Assembly: GCA_021798135.1 (NCBI GenBank)
Contig: JAJZYI010000087.1
Span: forward strand, 1 to 11,556
DNA from: Actinomycetes bacterium
GTDB taxonomy: Bacteria > Actinomycetota > Acidimicrobiia > Acidimicrobiales > UBA8190
Reading direction: 5' to 3'
DNA: 11,556 nt
Within the stretch, counting starts at the first letter, position 1. Every line of letters begins with the position of its first letter. The translations under genes and the position numbers were made by a program. Below the pieces are notes generated by a model. That model worked only from the letters and a program-made list of their open reading frames with translations. It did not search any database and was not told the origin of the DNA. This document shows positions 6,789-11,556 of this stretch, piece by piece.

Positions 6789-7988
6789 ATGGGACGAGCA
6801 CCAGGGGCGATGACCGGCGACCCGAGCGCCGGCGTGCCCTCGCTGGAGGACCTCCCGCCGGTGGAGGGCCGTCGGGTGCTCGTCCGCGTCGACTACAACG
6901 TCCCGCTGGCCACCGGCGACGACGGCGCGGTGACGGTGGCCGACGACTTCCGGGTCCGGGCGACCCTGCCGACCCTGCGGTGGCTGGTCGAGCGCGGCGC
7001 GCAGGTGACGGCGTGCGCCCACCTGGGCCGGCCCGCCGGCGAGCGCGGCCCGGACACCGACCTGGCCCCGGTGCGCTCGCTGCTCGCCGAGCTGGCACCG
7101 GGGGTGGCCCTGCTCGACAACCTGCGCTGGGAGCCGGGCGAGGAGGCGTGCGACGACGGGTTCGCCCACCGGCTGGCCGACGGGTTCGACTGCTACGTGA
7201 ACGACGCCTTCGGGGCGTCGCACCGGGCGCACGCCTCGATCGTCGGGCCGCCGCGGTGGCTGCCGTCCGCCGCCGGGCGCCTGCTCGCACGCGAGGCGCG
7301 GGTCCTCGGCGGCCTGCTCGGCGCGCCCGAGCGGCCGTTCGTCGCCGTGGTCGGCGGGGCGAAGGTGAAGGACAAGCTGGGCGTGCTGCGCTCGCTGCTC
7401 GACGTGGTCGACGAGCTGGTGGTGGGCGGCGGCATGGCGTTCACCTTCCTGGCCGCGGCGGGGCACCGGGTCGGCGGCTCCCTGGTCGACGAGTCGCGGC
7501 TCGACGACTGCCGGGTGCTGCTCGACAAGGCGGCGGGGCGGATCCTCGTGCCCTCCGACGTGCTGGCCCTCGACCCGCAGGGCACGATCGGCGAGGGCCG
7601 GGGCGGGACCGGCCAGGTGCGCGACGTGGCGGAGGTGCCCGACGGCTGGCGGGGGCTCGACATCGGCCCCGCCACCGCGGCGCGCTACGCCGCCGCCATC
7701 GCCGGGGCCCGCACCGTGCTGTGGAACGGCCCCATGGGCGTGTTCGAGGACGACCGCTTCGCCGGCGGCACCCGGGCGGTGGCCGAGGCGGTGGCGGCCT
7801 GCGCCGGCCACACCGTGGTGGGCGGTGGCGACTCGGTCGCCGCGCTCGACCGCCTGGGCCTGTGCGGTCGGGTGGAGTTCGTGTCCACCGGCGGCGGCGC
7901 CACGCTGGAGCTGCTGGAGCACGGCGACCTGCCGGGGCTGCAGGCCCTCCGCCACGCGCCGAACGCACCGGGCGCGAGCGCCGGCTGA
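6789..7988 (+). CDS. pgk: Phosphoglycerate kinase
   Basis: Pgk transfers the acyl phosphate of 1,3-bisphosphoglycerate to ADP, the first ATP-yielding step of glycolysis. The 399-residue product contains VRVDYNVPL (32-40), AHLGRP (77-82), DCYVNDAFGASHRAHAS (134-150), GGAKVKDKL (189-197), GGGMAFTFL (213-221), DIGPAT (291-296), WNGPMGVFE (312-320), GGGDSVAAL (345-353) and VSTGGGATLELLE (365-377), covering both domains and the nucleotide site. The ATG at 6789 has a GGGGGAGAG ribosome site six bases upstream. The in-frame ATG at 6810, with AGGGG two bases upstream, would give 392 residues and begins closer to the family consensus, so either start is possible. It lies between gap and tpiA in the usual order. 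Confidence 0.96.
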   Translation: MGRAPGAMTGDPSAGVPSLEDLPPVEGRRVLVRVDYNVPLATGDDGAVTVADDFRVRATLPTLRWLVERGAQVTACAHLGRPAGERGPDTDLAPVRSLLAELAPGVALLDNLRWEPGEEACDDGFAHRLADGFDCYVNDAFGASHRAHASIVGPPRWLPSAAGRLLAREARVLGGLLGAPERPFVAVVGGAKVKDKLGVLRSLLDVVDELVVGGGMAFTFLAAAGHRVGGSLVDESRLDDCRVLLDKAAGRILVPSDVLALDPQGTIGEGRGGTGQVRDVAEVPDGWRGLDIGPATAARYAAAIAGARTVLWNGPMGVFEDDRFAGGTRAVAEAVAACAGHTVVGGGDSVAALDRLGLCGRVEFVSTGGGATLELLEHGDLPGLQALRHAPNAPGASAG

Positions 7989-8002
7989 CCCCGAGGACGA
8001 CG

Positions 8003-8789
<787 letters not shown>

Positions 8790-8815
<26 letters not shown>

Positions 8816-8952
8816 GGCCCGCCCGGGCGGCGCGTCGCTGGGGCCCGCTCCGGCGCCCAGGCCTGTCACGGTCCGGCCGGCGGCGCGTGCCTGGGGCCCG
8901 CTCCGGCGCCCAGGCCCGTCACGGTCCGGCGGGTGGCGCGTGGCAGGGGCCG
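8790..8952 (+). repeat. 53-bp tandem repeat spanning the tpiA end and spacer
   Basis: Units at 8827-8879 and 8880-8932 are 53 bp each and differ at about four positions. A degenerate third copy starts at 8933. A shortened copy at about 8790-8822 covers the last codons of tpiA. The tpiA stop codon TGA (8813-8815) sits where the other copies have TGG. The units are GC-rich and contain the hairpin-forming GCCTGGG/CCCAGGC element, which is perfect only in the second full unit. Confidence 0.75.
8889..8915 (+). terminator. GC-rich hairpin after tpiA
   Basis: GCCTGGG (8889-8895) pairs perfectly with CCCAGGC (8909-8915). Inside it GCC (8896-8898) can pair with GGC (8905-8907) after one bulged base. 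It is a strong stem but has no U-tract, a common situation in high-GC actinobacteria. It is a candidate end for the gap-pgk-tpiA transcript. The equivalent stem in the preceding repeat unit has a mismatch. Confidence 0.35.
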
Positions 8953-8969
8953 CAGACCCGCCGACGCCG

Positions 8970-8983
8970 GCCCTGCGCAGGGC
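8970..8983. promoter_or_regulatory. 14-bp perfect palindrome upstream of secG
   Basis: GCCCTGCGCAGGGC is a perfect palindrome ending five bases before the likely -10 element of secG, so it covers where the -35 region would be. It could be an operator for a dimeric regulator, or a short hairpin terminating transcripts from upstream. The sequence alone does not decide between these. Confidence 0.3.
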
Positions 8984-8985
8984 TC

Positions 8986-8994
8986 TGGTAGCTT
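8986..8994 (+). promoter_or_regulatory. Possible extended -10 promoter of secG
   Basis: TGGTAGCTT has the TGn extension and a TAnnnT hexamer typical of actinobacterial housekeeping promoters. It would start transcription near 9001, giving a leader of about 48 bases before the secG GTG. There is no good -35 hexamer, which fits an extended -10 promoter. It stands out as one of the few AT-containing patches in the spacer. Confidence 0.4.
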
Positions 8995-9048
8995 GGCCGC
9001 GTCCGGGGGACGCCTGCCGGGCGGCCGGGAACGAGGAGCGAGCAGACA

Positions 9049-9279
9049 GTGCTGACCATCGCCATCATGGTCGTCCACATCATCGTGTCGATCGCCCTGA
9101 TCGTGCTGATCCTGCTGCACTCGGGCAAGGGTGGTGGGCTGTCCGACATGTTCGGCGGCTCGGTCGGCCAGGTGGCGGCCGGCTCCACAGTGGTGGAGAA
9201 GAACCTGGACCGGATCACCATCACGGTGGCTGTCATCTTCACCTTCACCACGCTGGCGCTGGCGCTGCGCGTGTCGTGA
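9049..9279 (+). CDS. secG: Preprotein translocase subunit SecG
   Basis: SecG is the small auxiliary membrane subunit of the SecYEG channel and assists SecA-driven protein export. The 76-residue product has two hydrophobic helices, at about residues 2-23 and 54-73. They are joined by a loop carrying LLHSGKGGGLSDMFGG (22-37), which is strongly characteristic of the family. The GTG start is preceded by GAGGAG ten bases upstream, a rather long spacing. Its place after gap-pgk-tpiA is the usual actinobacterial one. The stop overlaps the start of the next gene by four bases (GTGA). Confidence 0.95.
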   Translation: MLTIAIMVVHIIVSIALIVLILLHSGKGGGLSDMFGGSVGQVAAGSTVVEKNLDRITITVAVIFTFTTLALALRVS

Positions 9280-11285
9280 GGGCTGGCCGGCGGTGGCCGC
9301 TGCGGCTGCTGCCGTGGGCGGCGATGCTGGTGGCGGCCCTCGTCGTCGTGCTGTCGCGCACGGGGGTGGTGAGCGCCTCCAACCGGAGCACGGCGACGGC
9401 GTCGTTGTCGCCGGCCACCGGCGGCACGCTCGTGGTCGACGTGCCGTCGGTGCCGACCAACCTGAACCCGCACACGGTGGCGGGGGACAACGCCGTGACG
9501 CGGGCGGTGGCGGACCTGATCTGGCCGCAGTCGTACACGGTGGGCCCGGGCCTGTCCCCGCAGCTCGACGGCGCCATGCTCAGCAGCGTGGAGGTCGTGA
9601 GCGTCGACCCCCAGACGGTCGTGTACCACATCGACTCGCGTGCCCGGTGGTCCGATGGTCAGCCCATCCGGGCGGCGGACTTCGAGTACCTGTGGCACCA
9701 GGAGGCGACCGGCGGGGTGGCGCCGGCGGCGAGCGGGACGGCGGCCGGTGCGGCGGCCACGGGGTCGGCTGCCGGGCCGGCGACCGGGCGCTCGGGCACG
9801 GGTGCCGCGTCTGGCGCGGCGGTCACGGGGACGGCCTCGGGAACGGCCGGAGCAGCGGCAGCCGGTGCGTCCGGAGCTGCGGCAGCGGCAACGGCGACAG
9901 CGGGGACGGCGGTCACGGGGACGGCGGTCACGGGGACGGGCTCGGGGACGGCGGCCGCCACCGCACCTCGGGTCGCGGCGCCGGGTGTGGTCCCCAGTGC
10001 CGGCTACGGCGACATCCAGTCGGTGACCGGCTCGCAGGGCGGCACGACGGTGACGGTGGTGTTCCGCAAGCCGTTCGCCGACTGGCCGGCGCTCTTCGAC
10101 AACCTGATGCCGCCGCAGGTGGCGTCGGCGGCGGGCTGGGTGGCCGGCTTCGCCTCGACCGGCCCCGGGGCGACGGTGTCGGGCGGGCCGTGGGAGGTGC
10201 ACTCCTGGCAACCGGGCCAGCGGCTGGTGCTGGTCCCGAACCCCCAGTGGTGGGGGCCGGCCCCCAAGCTCGCCCGGCTGGTGCTGCAGGCCCGGCCGTC
10301 GACCGCAGCGATGGTCGCCGACCTGGCCGCCGGCCGGGCCCAGCTCGTGCAGCCGGCCGGGTTCGGCATGGCCGCGCTCGACGCGCTGTCGTCGATGCCC
10401 GCGCTGCGCAGCACGACCGTGCCCGGCACGACGATGCTGCAGCTCGTGTTCGACACCACCAGGGCGCCGTTCGACCAGCAGGCGGCACGCCAGGGGGTCG
10501 CCCACCTGCTCGACCGGACCCAGCTGGTCCGGCAGCTGGTGCAGCCGCTCGACCCCTCGGTCGTCCCCCAGGGCAGCTACCTGTTCGCCACCGGCCAGGC
10601 CGGCTACCACTCGGACGGCGGCGCCTACGCGGGCCCCCATCCCAACCAGGCGGCGCGGCTGCTGGCCCAAGCGGGCATCGTGCCCGACCCGTCGGGCCGG
10701 CAGCTGCGTGCCGGGGTGCCTGTGACCCTGACGCTCGCCTGGGCGGCCGACGACCCGTGGTCGGCGCTGGTGGGGCCGGCCGTCGCCGCCCAGCTCGAGG
10801 CGGCGGGCTTCGCGGTCAGGGCGGAGCCGGTGCCCGGCGCCACGCTGACCGGCTCGGTGCTGCCGGGCCGGGGCTGGGACCTGGCGCTCGTGCCGCTGCC
10901 GGGCCAGGCCTACCCGTCGCGCCTGGTGCCGGCCTACGCCACGGCGCTCGGCAGCACCGGCGCCGACCAGGTCCGCGACTGGTCGGGGTTCGACTCGCCC
11001 GCCATCGACGCGCTGCTCACCCAAGCGAGGAGCGATCTGAGCGCGGTGGGCGCCGGCAGCCTCTACCACCAGGCCGACCAGGCGCTGTGGACGGCGATGC
11101 CGGCGCTGCCCCTGTTCACCGAGCCGGGCCTGGTGGGCTGGGCGTCGGACGTGGCCAACGTGGTCCCCGACGACGGGGGTGCCGGCGTGCTGTGGAACGC
11201 GCAGGGCATGGCCTTCCTGACGCCGGGCGGCGGCGCCGTGAGCGCGCCAGGTTCGGCGGCCGGGACAGGCCGGCCGGGCAGCTAG
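9276..11285 (+). CDS. ABC transporter substrate-binding protein, family 5 (peptide type)
   Basis: The product resembles extracellular solute-binding proteins of the DppA/OppA family (SBP_bac_5), which deliver oligopeptides or similar ligands to ABC importers. It has 669 residues, longer than the usual 500-600. A basic N-terminus and hydrophobic stretch (about 11-27) ending in VVSAS look like a Sec signal or anchor. I see no cysteine, so no lipobox. Family features include GGTLVVDVPSVPTNLNPHT (49-67), ARWSDGQPIRAADFEYLW (123-140), SAGYGDIQSV (241-250), VVFRKPFADWPALF (261-274), GGPWEVHSWQPG (303-314), and FDTTRAPFDQQAARQGVAHL (392-411). Residues 145-235 are an Ala/Gly/Thr low-complexity insert. 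The GTG start overlaps secG (GTGA). No permease or ATPase gene is present in the window, and the ligand cannot be named. Confidence 0.88.
   Translation: MRAGRRWPLRLLPWAAMLVAALVVVLSRTGVVSASNRSTATASLSPATGGTLVVDVPSVPTNLNPHTVAGDNAVTRAVADLIWPQSYTVGPGLSPQLDGAMLSSVEVVSVDPQTVVYHIDSRARWSDGQPIRAADFEYLWHQEATGGVAPAASGTAAGAAATGSAAGPATGRSGTGAASGAAVTGTASGTAGAAAAGASGAAAAATATAGTAVTGTAVTGTGSGTAAATAPRVAAPGVVPSAGYGDIQSVTGSQGGTTVTVVFRKPFADWPALFDNLMPPQVASAAGWVAGFASTGPGATVSGGPWEVHSWQPGQRLVLVPNPQWWGPAPKLARLVLQARPSTAAMVADLAAGRAQLVQPAGFGMAALDALSSMPALRSTTVPGTTMLQLVFDTTRAPFDQQAARQGVAHLLDRTQLVRQLVQPLDPSVVPQGSYLFATGQAGYHSDGGAYAGPHPNQAARLLAQAGIVPDPSGRQLRAGVPVTLTLAWAADDPWSALVGPAVAAQLEAAGFAVRAEPVPGATLTGSVLPGRGWDLALVPLPGQAYPSRLVPAYATALGSTGADQVRDWSGFDSPAIDALLTQARSDLSAVGAGSLYHQADQALWTAMPALPLFTEPGLVGWASDVANVVPDDGGAGVLWNAQGMAFLTPGGGAVSAPGSAAGTGRPGS
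9708..9980 (+). repeat. Low-complexity insert within the solute-binding protein gene
   Basis: This segment encodes about 91 residues made almost entirely of Ala, Gly, Thr, Ser and Val. The DNA holds an exact 15-bp tandem pair (9901-9915 and 9916-9930) followed by a partial third copy. GGTCACGGGGACGGC from this array also occurs at 9821-9835. It interrupts the domain between the WSDGQPIRAADF motif and the SAGYGDI segment, and the frame is maintained. Confidence 0.8.
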
Positions 11286-11311
11286 CGCTGCACGCCAGGG
11301 GACCGCGCCGG

Positions 11312-11325
11312 CTCGCCCCGGCGAG
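11312..11325 (+). terminator. Small hairpin after the solute-binding protein gene
   Basis: CTCGCC and GGCGAG flank two bases (11318-11319), about 27 bases after the stop codon. As RNA this is a five-pair stem with a four-base loop. There is no U-tract. It is a weak candidate for the end of the secG transcript; the larger hairpin at 11394-11422 is an alternative. Confidence 0.22.
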
Positions 11326-11380
11326 GCAGTGCCGTGCTGCTGGCCGCGCCGGCGCCGTCCGGGCACCGAGCCGGGGCGGC

Positions 11381-11386
11381 TATCAT
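11381..11386 (+). promoter_or_regulatory. Possible -10 element of the tRNA-Leu gene
   Basis: TATCAT matches the -10 consensus in four of six positions, including the key TA and final T, and is an AT-rich island in very GC-rich surroundings. Transcription would start near 11393, about 36 bases before the mature tRNA. No convincing -35 hexamer is seen at 16-19 bases upstream. Confidence 0.42.
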
Positions 11387-11393
11387 GACGAGC

Positions 11394-11422
11394 GCCCGCC
11401 GCTGCTCCGGCATGCGGCGGGC
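11394..11422 (+). other. Strong hairpin between promoter and tRNA-Leu
   Basis: GCCCGCCGC (11394-11402) and GCGGCGGGC (11414-11422) are a perfect nine-pair inverted repeat. TGC/GCA can add three inner pairs with one bulge, closing a TCCG loop. If transcription starts near 11393, the primary transcript would begin with this hairpin and reach the tRNA six bases after it. It could protect the precursor 5' end, guide processing, or terminate upstream transcription. Confidence 0.4.
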
Positions 11423-11428
11423 TCGCCC

Positions 11429-11515
11429 GTCGGAGTGGCGGAATAGGCAGACGCGCCAGCTTGAGGGGCTGGTGCCCGAAAGGGCGTGGGGGTTCAAGTC
11501 CCCCCTCCGACACCA
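11429..11515 (+). tRNA. tRNA-Leu (anticodon GAG)
   Basis: The acceptor stem is GTCGGAG (11429-11435) with CTCCGAC (11505-11511), followed by A and an encoded CCA (11513-11515). The anticodon stem CCAGC/GCTGG encloses the loop TTGAGGG, giving anticodon GAG (11463-11465), which reads the leucine codons CUC and CUU. The long variable arm (CCC-GAAA-GGG core) marks a class II tRNA, as leucine tRNAs are. The T stem GGGGG/CCCCC encloses TTCAAGT. All stems pair fully, so the gene looks functional. The window ends 41 bases later. Confidence 0.97.
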
Positions 11516-11556
11516 CTGTTCTTCGAGTCCTTCAGCCCGACCTCGGAGAGCAGCAC

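Noticed and set aside
8919..11516. Long minus-strand reading frame beginning with GLEPPRPFGHQPLKLARLPI
   Set aside because: This peptide is the well-known spurious antisense translation of a tRNA-Leu gene. The rest is the shadow of the solute-binding protein gene, Arg/Pro/His-rich with no domain.
11494..11556. Minus-strand 3' end of a gene entering from the right (reading VLLSEVGLKDSKNSG)
   Set aside because: Codon third positions are GC-rich as in real genes, but only 13 codons lie outside the tRNA and the frame would end inside it. Too little sequence to support a call.
11429..11556. tRNA-Leu as an integrated element attachment site
   Set aside because: tRNA 3' ends are common integration sites, but only 41 bases follow and no integrase or repeated tRNA end is visible.

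Overview
The window is very GC-rich DNA with strong GC bias at third codon positions. It carries a conserved chromosomal housekeeping block of the Actinomycetota type: uvrC-rapZ-yvcK-gap-pgk-tpiA-secG on the plus strand. This gene order, the GTG starts, the four-base GTGA gene overlaps and the actinobacterial-looking SecG and NadA point to a high-GC actinobacterium. A deep branch such as Acidimicrobiia is possible, but that placement is an inference I cannot test here. Nothing looks like plasmid, phage or recent transfer.

Layout. Positions 1-134 lie downstream of nadA and hold only short palindromic repeats. nadA (quinolinate synthase, minus strand, 135-1271) is divergent from the rest. A 376-base spacer (1272-1647) holds a 33-bp tandem repeat and leads into uvrC (1648-3921; the start is uncertain), which has a repetitive C-terminal tail. 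rapZ (3918-4769) and yvcK (4766-5710) follow, each overlapping the previous gene by GTGA. After a 42-base gap with a hairpin come the lower-glycolysis genes gap (5753-6772), pgk (6789-7988) and tpiA (8003-8815). A repeat-rich spacer with a palindrome and a likely promoter precedes secG (9049-9279). secG overlaps a gene for a family 5 extracellular solute-binding protein (9276-11285). The window ends with tRNA-Leu(GAG) at 11429-11515.

How the genes work together. nadA supplies quinolinate for NAD synthesis. uvrC acts in nucleotide excision repair. RapZ and YvcK are regulators of cell envelope and carbon metabolism that are commonly linked in Gram-positive genomes. gap, pgk and tpiA form a triose-phosphate module. 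secG encodes a translocon subunit, coupled here to a protein that is itself predicted to use the Sec pathway.

Main points of interest. whiA, the usual third member of rapZ-yvcK-whiA, is missing from its expected place. GC-rich minisatellite-like repeats occur at several gene boundaries and as low-complexity protein segments (UvrC tail, solute-binding protein insert, tpiA 3' end). The solute-binding protein is an orphan with no visible lipobox. I did not find a convincing previously undescribed system.
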